A stretch of 64,000 bases of DNA from Sordaria brevicollis (GCA_033439795.1 JAUTDP010000005.1:1331001-1395000), one strand, 5' to 3'; shown: positions 9,213-24,300, numbered from the stretch's first letter. Notes: generated by a model from the letters alone, not told the origin. Made by a program: numbers and translations.

Positions 9213-11656
9213 CTACTGCCTCCCCTTCATCAAGTTCTTCATCGTATTATACATCAACTCCGGCACGCCCTTAAACCCTCTCTCCTCCAAATACCTCAAC
9301 ACTCCAGCCCTATACTCCTGCCAACTGATCTCTAGCCCACCCTTGCCCGCCAGTGCCACCAGACTTGCCTGCGTAACCGGGCCCGCATGTCTGGCCCTTA
9401 GGCCGTGGTCACTAATATCCATCTCCCCTTCCAACTCACGATCCTCCAACTCCCTCAAGAATGAGATACTCTGCAGGCACAACACCGGACTGTGACTGAG
9501 CCCGAATACCGATCCCAATACCAAGTCCCCATCGGGCTCCACCTTCTTCAGGTACCCCCTCAATGCCGCCTCCAGTGCTCTGGGAACAAGACATCCCTTG
9601 GCGTTGGCGTCGCTTACGGCAAACGCCCGACCGCGCCAGAGGACATTGCACAGATCCATCAGGAAGGCGTTGAAAGTGGTGATTTGTTGCCTCTCCTCCG
9701 CGAATAATGATCTGGCCGACGGGGAAGTCGAAACCATGACGGACTCCCATGCGCGCTTGTAGGTGGCGAGGATGCCACACAGGCGGGAGACGACCTCGAG
9801 TGAGTGCGAAAAGTGGAGGGTGTAGATGAGTAAGGAGGGCGGGATGGTGATGGGGATGTGTTTGAGTAGGGAAGGAGACGAGAAGATGCGGGTGGCCACG
9901 AGGGTGTAGAAGTCGAGGATGAGGAGGTGGGTTGGTACGGTGGGAGAGGTTTGGGTTAGGGTGAGGCAGAGGGTGTTGACGTGGGCGATGAGGGCGGGGA
10001 TCGACTGCGGAGCTGGCGAGGCGGATAGAGGAGTGGTGGAATCTTCGGGGGAGAGCGAGAGCATGGTGAGGGTCCATTGGCGGAGGAGGGAGGTGTAGAA
10101 GATAAGGAGGGATAGTTGGGATTCGGGTGTGTTGTCGAGGAGAACAGACTCCAAGGGTTGGATGAGGGTTTGATGTAGGTCTATGGTGCGCGGTAGGTTA
10201 GCTTGGTTGCCTATGAATTTGGTGGATGGAGAGTTAGGAATACCTTCAAACTTCGTGAGCGGAAGGAAACTTAGAGTCTCTATGACGACCTCTCTTTTGT
10301 CTTTGCCGTTCCAAACTTGGAGAAACTCTCGGATGAATGTGATGAGGAGAGGTGGTAGTGCCTGCTTTAACGGTCAGTCAAGGCTAATACTTGCCAACGC
10401 TTTCTGCTACGAACCTTTGTGTTGACAGCATAGTCATGAATGATGTCTACCATGTCAAGTAGCAGACTTGGGTCGGCATCTCCATTGCGAACATCATCTA
10501 GGCAGGCTGTTACCCAGTTGTTCACCCGTGACAAACCTTCGGCATCTGGCCGTAGGAGTAAGAGTTTCTGGAGAAGAGGATCTGCTAAGACTGCCACGAG
10601 TTGTGTCGGAAGCTCGATCTTTTCTAGGTTCTCTGCCAAAGCCTTCGGCCCGTTGATTTCTTCTAGAGTGACAGAGTTCTGCATTTCGGTCAGTCACTAA
10701 GTTAGAGGTCATTGGCAACGAAAGGCGAAATGGTACTCACCTCCTGAGCATGCAGAGTATGCACAGTTGGGATCAAGATGCCCTTCGCCCCCCTTTGTTG
10801 CCGACCAAACGCAGACTTGACAGTAAAGCCATTTCTGACTGTGCCATTTTGAAATACTTCTGCTTGTTGCTGCTGGATCTCATCTAACCTCGCTCGCCAT
10901 TGCGGATCAGGATGCTTGAAGGTAGCTGCCCGCCCTTTGGCAGCATCACCAACGATGATTTCCGGATAGTAGTTCTTGTAGACTCGAAGCAGGCCTGTGA
11001 GGTTCGGATCGTTCCCCGTCTGTCTGGACAGCGCCAGAATGGTCTGGATCCTGAATGGCTTGACATGTTTTCGTCGGGTGATGAGTGCTAAGACATGACA
11101 TAACTGTGGTCTGATGGCAGCAGTGTCGAGGAGATTGAAAAGAACGCCATAAGTGTGGGACAAGATGCTGGTATCTTGGAGCAAGTGGTAGACCATAATC
11201 AGCCACTTGAGAAGAAGACTCTGGATCGGGAATGAGGGCTTGAGTTGGCCATGGCCTAATGCCCCAACTATTTTCAGGGCAGAGTCATTGCTCAGCTTGC
11301 CAACCGGATACAGGTTTCTGATGATTGCTCCCTTGGATGCTTGGTCAAGATGGTTGGTGAGAGTGACCAGGTCAACTAGACGGGCGAGCTCATCTGGCAG
11401 CGCACCCCTGTCATAGAGCACTGAGGTTAAGCTTTCGACGGTGGGCTTTATGCTGGTTAGTCGGCGTTTGGATGGCACTTTGGAGGCTAAAAGACAATGT
11501 TAGTAAGTCTGATATGTCGAAACAAAAAGGGAAGTGCGTACCTGCCTCGATGTCATCCAAAAGAGCGCCGAGATTCTCCTTGTCGCCGACAGGGTCATGA
11601 TCACCGAGATTTACACTGGTGTCGTTTGAGTTGTGATTTTCGTCAATGGACGACAT
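9213..11656 (-). CDS. mis6: Kinetochore protein CENP-I / Mis6 (Ctf3)
   Basis: Minus-strand exons 11542-11656, 10741-11486, 10415-10678 and 9213-10361 give 757 residues, normal for fungal CENP-I. The recognisable core is TRRKHVKPFRIQTILALSRQ (about residues 175-194) followed by LTGLLRVYKNYYPEIIVGDA, the Mis6 hallmark. The rest is alpha-helical repeat. CENP-I is part of the inner-kinetochore constitutive centromere-associated network and helps hold CENP-A chromatin. All introns are GT-AG and in phase. The start at 11656 gives MSSIDENHN; an in-frame ATG 28 codons upstream (11740) is possible but its product is less conserved in style. A 33-nt GT...AG stretch in exon 4 is too short for an intron and was read through. 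Confidence 0.88.
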
Positions 11657-11740
11657 TTTTCCAGAATTTCCAAAGTGCCACGGGAAAAGTGAAGCCGACT
11701 TCCGAATTGCAAAACCACCTGCACCCTCATGCCTGGGCAC

Positions 11741-14536
11741 CTCAAAATTGCGATTCGTTGTAATTTGTCCTTCAAGGCAGGTGCTACTCTGTCAAGTACA
11801 ACTGGAAATGGGAGACGCGTCGCGGCGCGCCCCACCAAGTAACAATCGTCACCCAACCTAACTGAGCTGGTGGTTGTATGTGGCTCGTGCATTCGTCTCA
11901 TTTGGGTGACCTTTGCTGACATAATATTATGCCAAATATGCATAACAGTTGTGCACCACCTCCGTTCACTAGTCAACCAAAAGTCCGCCTTGACTGGAAG
12001 CGCGTGATGTGATCAACATCCGACCTCGAACGACATTTGATTTTTTTTTTCTAACTCTGAGAGACGACCTTGTTGACGATCGACACACTTGACTCTCAGC
12101 AATTTGAAATATCTCTCCACCAGTTCTACGCACTATTGGCACCGCCTAGACAGATTCGACAAATCACGGCGTCCACTCCTTCCTCAAATAAACCCGCCCA
12201 AGAGACCGATGTGGGACTCTTTCGCTTCTCGTGTTACACAAAGCACCTCGCGACCAGGGAAAGAGCGATTTTGAGTACAACTCTCGCGGAGTATCCTGAT
12301 CCGGACAAGTCTCGAGGTTGAGGAAAGAATGAGTGATGACTCGGAATTAGGAAGGTACACACGCCTTCGCAAAACTTTGCTTCAGTTGTCCGGTCTCAGC
12401 CCTCCCGTCTAATTCTCATCATCACTCATCGTCAACTGTCGGCATGTTGGCCCTTTCTCATCACAAATCCCACCATGGACGGGAACCCGAAACGAGGTAA
12501 ACTCTAGGGCCAACAAAGTATCATTTTGACCTTGAGTTCCGACTTCTCGGCCGGATTTCCCCCCACCGAGAAAAGAAGACGCCTCCGGGCCACTGATGAT
12601 ACGACACTAGGTATGTTTCACACCGACAGCAGCACGTCGGTCTATCGGTTATCACCAACTACCTAGCCGCGGCTACTGTCACGATGCAGCAACGCCTTAC
12701 ACAGTGGGAGACGGCTACCCAACTTATATCACGAGGTTCAACTATCAGTCAGCTTGCAGTAAGCGTGTCAGGCTACCGCTTCTATCTACCAACAGATGGC
12801 TTTCTCAGCCGTAAGATCGTCATGCGGATCTTGAAAGCAGCAAGTTGAAACTCCAACGGGGACAGTGGGAGTGAGACGTCGGCCTGAGATTCCATTCTTC
12901 CCGTTATCCGGCACCGGCTTACGTATGAGCATACTTATACGGTACCTCTTTTGAGGACACTCTTGCAAGCGATGTGAGTTTATCCAGTGTAATTGTTGCT
13001 TGCTATTCGGTCTTCTTGTGGTTGTCACCGTCTTGTTGGCCTATTCTTCATGTGGAGTTCAACCCTCTTCACCCCGGCCTCGTCGATACCCTCAACTACC
13101 ACTAGCGATTTAGTCATCTTGACCTATCGTCCTGTGAATCTTCCTTAGATGCCTCACTGCAGCTTACCTACCTCCATGTATACATTGCAGAACCACTCCC
13201 CAGTTCAGCCCCCACTGTCACCCTTCCTAGTTTGTCGTCACCTCCTCGCTTCCGTGCAGGGAGAATCACTGGACATCACTCATTCTCCAGAAGAGGCCGG
13301 GTTCGATCTTTGTTCATCACTCGATGCACAATGGTCACACGGTAGGGATTAACATCGGGCAGACTTTGAACAAATATCTTGCTTCACCTTCCTGCCGGGA
13401 CGAAGCGCATGAAGCTCGGCCCTGGCCTGGACTATTGTTACAAAGACATCTCGGTTCTTCCCAAAAGGCAGGAGGCAGAACAAGGAGCATGATAGCAAGC
13501 CGATGAGGCGATATTTCACACCCTTAAGCCAATGGAACTCGGACCTTTGCGCCCGGTGTCATCATCCAGCTCTGTTGGTGCGACTGAACGACAAGACGAA
13601 TGTGCTTTGTGCATATTGGAACCAGCGGTAGCCATTTGCCGCTGTCCTCGTGTCAGCATTCACCGGCTTAAGACCGGGTCCGTCAGACCTGACGAGGCAT
13701 TCTGACTTCAGATAGACGGCCTTGGCACGCAAATCATGAGAGCTAGCCTAGCAGCACAGCATCATCTCAACTTTTGCCTCTTGACCGGTGCGGTTATAGT
13801 GAGATATGGGTACGTACTATGCCCTCTGCTGTGTCACCGTTTCACTCAGCCAGGTTGCGTTGCTATGGACTCGAAGAAAAAGTTTGTCCTCCCTCCCTCG
13901 GTATGGGTGGTCAGCGTTGGCGCGGGCTGCGCTTCGAGGCACCCCTTGTCAATACTATTAACTAGATTCTATAGTGTTCTTCACCCTTGAAGCTACCCCA
14001 GTACCGAGTACAAACACCAAGAAGCCCAGTTCCACGGCGCCCGTGCGAGCTCATCGTCAGGGGCTTGGGGTTTCTGGACCATTCTGATATTCTGCCATGG
14101 ACTCTTTTCCCTATTCCAAACTCTACTGTCCGAGTCAAGCTCCGCGTCCGATTGAGACCTTGAAGGTCGTTGAGAGTTTCACAACCCGCTGTTGCCCCTG
14201 CAGGCCCTCCCGCTCCTCGGTCAAATCTTCAAACCGTTCTTCTCTCAGTCCTAATGTGTCAAGTATTGTGGCATCAGACGCTCTAATACAATATCAGCGC
14301 ATTCTTCTTTATATTACCCCAATTGCTGCTCAGCGCACACCTAAGCCATATAGCCTGCTCGTCACCACCCAATGGGCTGTTGTCCTGCAAAACAACGCCC
14401 CTGCAAAGTTCTTGAGCCCCCTATAACTTGCCTCATCTTTTTCTTTCCTTCCTTGTATCTCTTTTAAACGCGCGAATATCCGCAACGGCTTGGTCCATCC
14501 GCCCACTTGCGTAGACAGTGGTAGCATGGTATTACC
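11741..14536. other. Gene-poor stretch left of the transposon island
   Basis: About 2.8 kb with ordinary base composition and only short open frames (the longest about 110 codons near 14,097-14,426) without recognisable motifs. A T-run occurs near 12,043. Neither RIP signature nor RNA gene was seen. It ends at the copia target duplication. Confidence 0.5.
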
Positions 14537-14541
14537 ATTAC
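14537..14541. repeat. Target-site duplication, left copy (copia)
   Basis: ATTAC directly before the left LTR, identical to 30526-30530 after the right LTR. Confidence 0.9.
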
Positions 14542-14729
14542 TATCAAATTAAAAGGTAGACTCGACCAGTAGAAACAGGCTTACGTAAAGCGCCCCAGCC
14601 ACCAGATTCTAGCTGCAAACCTTCCTAATAATCTAGGCACCCCCAACTCGGGTTCTACACAACTCTTCTAAATACACACATCAATTTTAACCCTCAATTA
14701 CAATATCTATTTTACTATACAATCTAATA
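14542..14729 (+). repeat. Copia 5' LTR
   Basis: 188 bp, aligned without gaps to the 3' LTR. About 19 positions differ and all are transitions, as expected from RIP acting on each copy. Confidence 0.92.
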
Positions 14730-17700
14730 ATTAATAATTTAATTTACAATCTCCGCGCTACGAAAACTTCAATTATATTAATTACAACCAATATTATTAT
14801 TATTACTATAATTTACTATATTATTAATTATATCCCAATTAATCGATAAAGAAATTATCGCTAAATAAATTTATTTAAATTTTATAAATAAATTCAAAAA
14901 ATAAAATAATAAATTTATAACCTACGCTAAGGTCCTAAATTTTATTAATTATATATTAAAAGTATAGCCAATTCCCCTTAAACCTATAAAACTAATTATT
15001 ATAAATTATATTATTAAATCGTCCGCCCACTATTATATCGAAAAGGTTAAAAAAACCCTTAACGATTTTAAAAATAATACCTTTATTACGCTAATCCTTC
15101 CTTATAACGCCGATAATATCCCTATAAACGTAGAATTTACCGAAAAATCCTTAAAAAAATAGATTAACGACGCTACTGCTAAATTTACCGACTTTATTAT
15201 CGTAAGGCTATAAAAATATAATTACGATATTAATATATTTAATTACCGGTTTAAAAAATACGAAACCTTTTCGAAGTACCGCGCTATATTTACTAAATAA
15301 ATATATAAAACCGTTTATTAAGATTATAAATCCAATTACCTCTGGAATAACGAAAATTTCCCCTAATAATATTTTACCTTTATTAAAAAATTATAATACC
15401 GTCCCGAATAAACCTTTATTAATACCTATAAAGTTTATTGCGATTATATCGATAAACCCTTTATAATAAAGCTTAAAATAAAAATAATTAAGTAAATCGA
15501 TAATTAAAAAATTATTATAATTAAAGCTTAATTCTATATAATCTTTAAATCCCTATTAATTACCGCTTAATTTTACGACTTTATCGAATATTTATACCCT
15601 ATTCGATTAAATTAAGCCTCCGGCGCTTCGTATTAATACCGCCTATAAATTATTAATAATATTCTCAATTTTTGTATTTTATCCGGAAATTTCTATATTA
15701 AAGGCTTTAATAATAAAATACCCGTAATTATACAAATTAAATCTAATTGTAAAAATACTTGTAAAACGTCCTTTAAAATTAAAAGCGATACTTTTAATAG
15801 GTTAAAAAATATTAATATTAAAATAAAAAACGTTTAACCTAATAAACCCCAACGTAATTAATATAAAAAAAAGCACGCAATGTAAATTAAAAACTCTAAA
15901 TAGAACGGAAATTCATCATCGTTATCTCACTATAAAATCTACAAAAAAAGTATACACATTACTAAATATTATTAATATCTTTTTCTTAATAAGGCCCTAA
16001 ACCCTCGTTAAAAACCTAACCCTAAAATACAAATTCGGATAATTAAAAACCTTAATAATAATCCAAAATTTAAAAGGGAAGTCGAAATTTAAAAAAAGGA
16101 AATAGTTAAATAATTAACAAATCCTATCCCTAATATTAATAACTAATCTTAAAATAATTAACTTTTTAATAAAAATACTACTATAAACCTTATTCCTATC
16201 CCTATTTAAATTTATAAAACCGCTATAATATAAATAATACTCTAAATAAAAAAAGGAAACTCTAATACTTACCCGTTCAAAAATTATACTCTTTTTAATT
16301 CTAATAATTCTTTATATATATTTAATAAAATTATATATTTCTTTAATTTCCGTTATATACCCTATAATAATAATTTATAAATTAGAAATTCATATATTAC
16401 AATCCAAAATTATAAAAAAATTAATCTTATTATTAATAAAGAAAATAGGCCTAAAAAATTATATTTCTACGATATAACCTTCTACCCTAACTTTATAACC
16501 AATTTTATCTCCCTATATTTATTATATAAATAAAATTTCTTTTAGAACTATAAACCACCTAATAATTACCTTCGTAATATAAACCAATTATTCTTTTACT
16601 ATCTTAAAACCCGTTACTACTAAACTCTATTTAAAGAACTTCCCTATTTACTTATTTAGGCGAATTTCTACACCTATAAAAATATAATCAACTTCTATAC
16701 AAATTATAAATATTATTGTAAAAACCCCCTCACCTAACATCTTAAACTAAAATACCCTAATCTCTAAATATTATCCCACCTTTATAATATATTAAAAGCC
16801 AAAATCCTATTTAAAAATAAAAAAGAAGAAAACGAAGAAAACCCTAAGACTAAATAATATAATACCTACGCCCAAATAAAAATCAAATAATAGATTAAAT
16901 GAAAACTTAAAAATAAAGGGTATAAAACTAAAGAACGTTTCGCTATAAACTTTCTCAATTATAAAAAAAATTACCGAAAGTACACTAATACTATATTTAT
17001 TACTTGTAAATTTACTAGGTATATTTAGGAATATTTCCTCTACGACTAATTCGCTACTATAATCGCAATTTACCTAAACGATTTCTTTACTTTCTTTAAA
17101 ATATAATTTAATATTATAATATAAATATTAAAATATAATAATAAAATTATAAAATTATAATTACTTCTAAATTTATTAACGTAATGTAATATAATTATAA
17201 AACCCTTTACCCCGTATATTTAAATATAAAACGGAGGTATAAAACGCTTGGGAAATATAATTAAAGATAAAGCGCGCGCTATAAATCTAAATATTCGTTT
17301 TCCTAAAGATCTTTAACTGGAAATTATTTTTATAGTAATATATTTTAATAATTAATCCCCTAAATACCTCTATAATTAGAAATTTCCCTATAAAAAATTC
17401 TATACGGCTATTACTAAGAAAATTAATAGTAATAATGATGAAATTACCCCCTATAAACCTAATATCTCCTACTTTCGAATTTATAGTTACAAAATATTCG
17501 TAATAATTATTATTACTAAAAATAAATAAAATAAGCTTTAAAAAATAAACCCTAAAGTATAAATTAAATATTTAATCGGTTATACTTCTATAACCATTTA
17601 TTAAATTTAAAACCTTATTACTAACGAAATTATTAATACCCGTAATATTATTTTTAATAAACGTACCCTTTTTATTAATAAAATAAAGAAGGAAGCCGAA

Positions 17701-19508
17701 TCCCTAAAATTTACTTTAAAAGAATTTATTACTTTATTAAAAAAATATACCGTTAAAAAATAACTACTAAATAATTAATCTCCCTTTAATTTTATAATTA
17801 GCCGTACCGATATAAAAAATATAAATACCTACGACCTTCTAAATTCTCTCTCTTTCAACCTAATTTAAAAAGGGGAAATAATAATTACTAAAAAAATATA
17901 AACCGAAGAAGCAATTATTAAAGAAGTAGAGATTAGCGTACCGCTTCTAAACCCCTTTAATAAGGCTATAAACCTAAAAGAAAACCGAATAATTATCGAT
18001 TACTTTATTAATTACAATTATTTAATACTACTAAATATATTACTACTAATTTCCTTTCTTACAAAAGTATTCGCTATAAATTGTATTAAATATATTAAAA
18101 AAAAACTATTAAAAGGTTTCGAGCCTTAATAAGTAATATTTAATATTAAATGTCTTTATTAACTTATAATTATAACGTATAAAAAGAAAATTATTAAAGT
18201 AAAATTGTAATATTCTATATATAAAGAAAAAATAATTATTAAAAATATAATTAAATCCCTAATTATTATTAATAAATTCCAAAGCCTCTATTATTATTAA
18301 CTACCGCTAATACTATGTAATTATAAAAACCTTAATAAATATCCCTTAAATAACTTCTTTAAATAAACCGAACGAATTTATTTCGAAAATTATAAATAAA
18401 TAAAAACTTAAATAAAAATAAACCGCAACGAACCTAAAATTAAAAATAAATAAATCCTCAATTATATATAAATATATACTTATAAATATTTTAAAAATAG
18501 CTACCTTAATAAAATTAAAATTCGTTTAATTATATATAAAAACCAATAAGTAAAAACTATAAAATAAGAAACCTATACTTCTACCCTAATAAAAAAATCC
18601 TTTTATACCTTTATAATTATAATTTTACACTTTAACCTTAAATTCATTTAATAAAACGCAATTAACGCCTTCGTAAATACAATAATAAACGAAGAAATCT
18701 ATATATATATACTACTAAATTATTATATTTAAAGGAAAATACTTAAAATCCTCAAAATATTATATAATCTTTATCGTTCCCTACTACTATAATAATAAAA
18801 ATTTATAAAAATATTCAAAGCTCTAAAATTCTATATAATCCCTAAAAATCCCTATATTCTAATTAATAATAGTATTTTAATTTTCTATTATATTAATAAT
18901 ATTATTTTCTATTATTACCCTACTAAAGAAGAAATTACCCGGTAATATATAAAGATTCTATAATCCCGGTATAATTTAATTAGAGGAAAAGAATTATAAT
19001 AATTCCTAAGTATTAAAATAATCCGTAATCGCAAAGCTTGTAAAATCTAATTATCCTAATAATTATACCTTTAAAAGATTTACAAACTCGCTAACGATAA
19101 ACGTACCACCTAAATCCTAATAAATAATATCGAACTAATATTATATAATTATAAAACCACTAATTAATCTATCTATTAATACTAAATTAAAATCGGGTCT
19201 ATATTCTATACCGCCGTTATTACCAAACTAAATATTACCTTTACAATTAATCGATTTACTAAATACAATTATAACCCAAGACTAAAATATTATAAGGCTG
19301 TAAATAAAATATTATATTACCTCTTTACTACTATAAACCTAACCTTATACTATAAAAAAAATACCAAACTTCAATTTACTTTTAACGCCTCCTTTACTAA
19401 TAATTCTATTAACCGTAAAAATTCCTAAGGATTTATAATAAAACTATATAATAAACTCATCTACTAAAGAGCCTCCAAATAATTAATAATAATTATTTCC
19501 ATAACTAA
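14730..19508 (+). pseudogene. Copia gag-pol remnant, 5' part
   Basis: The plus strand keeps short stretches of recognisable copia protein between many TAA/TAG stops. An integrase core segment is visible at about 16,990-17,160. RT is marked by a Leu-Leu-x-x-Leu-Tyr segment near 18,760 and by the YVDD box position at 18886-18900, where both catalytic Asp codons are now AAT (Asn). RNase H begins near 19,000. The 15 bases before 19509 read on in frame after the gypsy insertion. First domain boundaries (gag, protease) are too eroded to place. Confidence 0.8.
19504..19508. repeat. Target-site duplication, left copy (gypsy)
   Basis: ACTAA before the 5' gypsy LTR; the other copy (29869-29873) is ATTAA, a single C-to-T difference as RIP would give. 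Confidence 0.82.
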
Positions 19509-19743
19509 TAACGCGGGAATTTCCCCGCTATACACTAAACTTCCATAGTTCATAGGTTAACGCTACTATATACGCGCAATCAATACGTAGTAGGCGTTAA
19601 TAGGTAAAGCATTTACTATAAATAAAAGCTAATAAATCGTTAATATTAATACTTAACCTAAATAATTTATTAATTAAAATATATATCAATCTTTAACGAG
19701 CCCTCTACGCATTACTACGCTACGCCTATAATTCTACGCATTA
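19509..19743 (+). repeat. Gypsy 5' LTR
   Basis: 235 bp, starting TAACGCGGGAATTTCC and ending CTACGCATTA. It matches the 3' LTR along its whole length, with only transition differences. Confidence 0.92.
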
Positions 19744-21053
19744 ATAATAATTGCAACTCGTTCTATTTAAATCTATTTTAAATTCCAATCGATACTATAC
19801 GAGCGTTAACGCCGCGTACCAATCGTACGCATTAAAGGTATACGTCGTATTAACGGCCATCTAATTACTATTATCCCTACTTCGACCTTCGTCGGAAGCG
19901 TAATTATATTATCGATAATATAAATAAAACGGCTATTAAAAATACTCATCGTACATTACCGGCCCTAAAGCCCTTATTAATTACCCAAATACCTATTATT
20001 AAAATAATAATAAAATCGATTAAATTCTTTATTAATAAGAAGTATCGTACCTTCCCCCTAAATTAATAATAAATATTAAATAATTAAATTCCTTATTAAT
20101 AGGAAATATCGCACCTTCTTTAATTAATAACGTCCTTAACTTATTTACCCTCCTCGTCCTTTATTAACCTATTAAACGGCTCGGTTGGACGATTTTATTA
20201 CCCTATTAATCCCTTTCTCCCGTTTTATCAAACTTTTCTTCTTCTATTAACTAATTTTAATATTCTTTTTTTAATTATTAATAATATTATATATCCTAGA
20301 GATATATATCCTTATACGCCGTTTCGTTTAATACCGCGATTATTATATTTAATATTTTATTAATATCGATCTATTATTTATCCCTTCTTTTAATACTTAT
20401 ATAAAATTTATTTTAAACTTCTCTACTAACGATTAAATACGTTTAATTATAGTAATAAAATAGTAAAGCCCCGATTAATAATTTAATACCCGTTAAATAA
20501 TTAATCTTAACTAATTAACGGTAAATTTTCGGTAAGTAATAATATTTATCGAAAAGAAGCGTCCTCGATAATTCGCCGGCCCATCCCAAACTCCCTTATA
20601 ATAAGTAATTAACCGAAAAATCGAAATCCTTAACGCCCCGAATAAATAACGCTTTATATTCCGCCCTAATTAACTTATAATCGGTAATTTTCTATAAAAT
20701 AATCCTAAGCTAAAATAGATCCCCCGCGGTTAATGACCTATTACCTACAATATTTTACGGTAATTTATAATTTCTCTATAAATATTAAATAATTAAATAC
20801 TTTAATTACTCTTTAATTCATTTCCTAAAAACTATCCGCTTTCCCTTATTAAATAGCCTAAAATTACTACCCTTTATTTATTAATAAATTCTACCTAATA
20901 ATCGTTAAATTAAACTAAACCGTAAAGCGACCTAACTTAATTCCTATTTATTAACGCTACCTTTAAAAGAAGACTACAATTAATACCGCTTAGGGCATTT
21001 ATAAGTAATCGTTTATCAACTCCCCTAAAAGAATTTAATACCAATCCGCCAAT

Positions 21054-21209
21054 AAATTAATTATTAATAATTTAATTATTAATTACCCCGATAAATTAAC
21101 CGTCAATACCTTAATTATCAACTATTTCGGCAAATTAACCGTTAATAATTTAATTATTAATTATTTCGGTAAATTAACCGTTAATAATTTAACTATTAAT
21201 TATCTAATC
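21054..21209 (+). repeat. Tandem repeat, four 39-bp units, in the gypsy gag region
   Basis: Units start at 21054, 21093, 21132 and 21171, each opening AAATTAAYYR. As 39 = 3 x 13 the repeat is frame-preserving, and the plus strand reads a 13-residue motif of the type KLTVNNLIINYFG in each unit. Unit 1 and the end of unit 4 are the most diverged. Confidence 0.85.
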
Positions 21210-21399
21210 GTTAAACGTATAGTAATAATCTATAATAAGTACCTTTTAATAATCCGGTATAAATTTTAAGGAATTCCTATTTAGAATTTAAGGATTATTA
21301 GTAAACTTTATAACGGCTATAACGGATATAATAAGGAATCTTTCTAATACTAATAATTCTATCTTAATATTCAAAATTATTTAAATTAATTACTTTAAC

Positions 21400-24300
21400 C
21401 CTGAAATCGAAATTTAAAATTATAATTCGATAGTTACGGTCGGTAGCGATATTTATTATAAAAATATAACCGTTTTTTAAAACGCTATAATAATTAACGT
21501 TAATAATAATAATAAAAAAAACTTTATTAAGAAAGATTTATACTAATTCCTCTATAGTATAATTTAATAATAATATATTGCCTAAATTTCCGAAAAGGAA
21601 CGTTAAAAGTTCTATAAGGATTTTAATAATTAAAAGACTATTTTATTTTAATTATTTAATATAAATTCGATAGAGGCGGTAATTAAATTAACAGTATATA
21701 TTTTTTTATACGACGATTCTATTAATAAGAAATCGTTCCGAATTTACGCTACGGTTCGTATATAATATATAAAAGCGTTCGGTATAATTTTTAACGAATA
21801 ATTTAAAACCTAAATATTTATCAGTATATACCCCGGCTTTTAATAAATATACCCCTAGCCAACCGACGTTCGTAAACTCTATAAATAGATTAATACGGCC
21901 GAATTAATAATTAAAATATATACCGATCTATTAAATTATAAACTTTATATAATTATACTAAACGTATTTACCGCGGCAACTATTAATATAATTAAAATTA
22001 TCGAAATTAATTACGCAGTTATTAATAACGGCTTTAATACCTTCGTAAATTATAATTTTAATTATTCGAAGAATAAGGATAGAGATAAATAAGAAAAAGT
22101 AAATAGAAATAGAGATAGGGATAGAAATAAAAATAAAAATAGAAGTAAAAATAAGAACGGAGGTAGAGAAAGGTATAAGAAGGGTTCTAGTAATAGAAGT
22201 AAGAATAATTGGAAAAAGAATGGATATCGTTATAAAAGTATAATTTAGAAGTCGGGGCGCCCGTTAAAAAAGTATATAAAGTTTTATAGGAAGAATTATC
22301 GCAAATAGGTAAAATTGTGCAAAGGAGTAGATAATTATACAGTAATAGAATTTATTAAGGAAGATAATAGTAATAGAGAAGAATTGGAGGATTATTTGAA
22401 AAAATAGGGTTATATTTTTAATAAAAGAATATTAGAAGAGGAAGAAAAATTTATTTATAACCCCGAAGAAGTCGGTAATATATTTATATTTATTTATTCG
22501 TCGGCCGTAATAGTTAAATTTCTATATATTTATTAAAAGTATAATAACGCCTTTATAAACCGCAAATCTTTAATAGCCTATATTTTTTTAAATATTTATA
22601 ACCTATTATTATTAAAAAAGATAATATTAAATAAAAATTTTATACCGGCCCCGTTAAAATTAAAAATAGGTAATATTATTTATATACGATTAATTCCCCC
22701 GTTAAATAATAATTACGTTAAAAAAAATTTATATTGTAAAATTAAAATTAAAATTAGTACGGAAATAGATTTAATTTATATCGATTTAAATTATTCTATA
22801 ATAATAATCGATAGACGTTTTTTTAAAAAGTATTAATTAGAAGTAAAAATTATTAAAACCCCCCTACGGTTAATAAATAAAATTAATAAAAGTAAAATTA
22901 TAATTAACGAATAAATTAATATTATATTTTATATCCCGGGAATAGTAAATAGAATTGAAGTCCTAAGGTAATTTATAATTACGGCGTAGTTAACGGTCGG
23001 GTTAAGCCCGAATATACTTTTAGGTATAAAATTTTTAAATCCTAATTGTATTATTATTAATTACCCCCGATAAATTATTACTTTAAAATTATATAGAGAT
23101 TTAACTTTCCTATTCGAATATATACCAAAATTAATCTCTATCCGCCGGCGCGTAATAATTATAATTAAAATTATTATCCCGTTACGTTCGATAATATAAA
23201 TCCTAATTAATTATTGTAATTTACCCTAAATTGACGTTAATAAATCCCCCCGAGAATATATATTTTATAAAATTATTAATAACGTTATTAATTAATTAAT
23301 ATATATTAAATCCGCTAAAATAATTATAATTTCAAATATATCTAATATATATAAAATTATTAATCGTAAAAAGAAAGTCGGTATTATCGAAAATTTCGAA
23401 GATAATAGGTATATATTTGTAAATTGGGAGAAAATAGCCCTTATTAATTTAATTACCGAAATAATAACCGCGGAAAGCTTTATTTTTAACGAGGTCGTTA
23501 ATAAATTAATAGAAGCCGACGAAAATAACGTTTATATTATATTTAACGAAATATTTAAAGCGGATAATTTTAAAATCGAAAATTTAATATTAAAACCGGA
23601 AAAGAAGGAATTAAAACGTATTAAATTAATAGTTAAATTAATAAAATTGAAAGTATATTAAGAAATAAAAATTAAACTATCCCTATTAAAATAATCTAAA
23701 TTTAATAAATCCGTAATTAAACCGGTAGAAGTAAAGAAAGCGGTTGAATTGGAGATATTCTTTATCCTTAGAAATATAGTTAACGGTAACTTAAAAGCGG
23801 ATTTAAAGCCTATTAACCTAAACGATTTACCCGGTAAATTATTACCTAAAGTGTTCGATAAATATAAAAAATTTAGTATTAGCCGTTTAAACGGCATTTT
23901 TATTATTATAATTAAAGTTAAGGTCCGTATTGTAAATATTAATTATAAATTAACGAAATAATTAAAGAAAATTATTAATAAGTTTAAGTATTAGGGTAGA
24001 AAGGGTACGGTAAAAATAAATAAGGATAAGTATTTAAAGATTAATTTAATTAAAGGTTAATAGAAGGAGAAAATAGGAATAAAATTATATAGATTGGGAT
24101 TAGAGGAATAAAAGGTAATTAATAAAATATTTAGCAAATTAAGGGATTAAAGAAAATTATTATTTATAAAGTACCCTACTCTTTTCGGCTACCTAATATT
24201 CGTTATTTGGAAGATAATTAATAGAATAAAGAAAGGCCGAATAATAATCGATTTATATATATTAAATAAAATAACGATTTTTAATGCCTATTCCTTCCCT

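Noticed and set aside
10201..10260. 33-nt GT...AG candidate intron in CENP-I exon 4
   Set aside because: Too short for an intron in this kind of genome, and the frame reads through without it.
14097..14426. Possible missing GH3 barrel left of the transposon island
   Set aside because: The left flank was read for GH3 motifs to test whether the elements split that gene; none were found.
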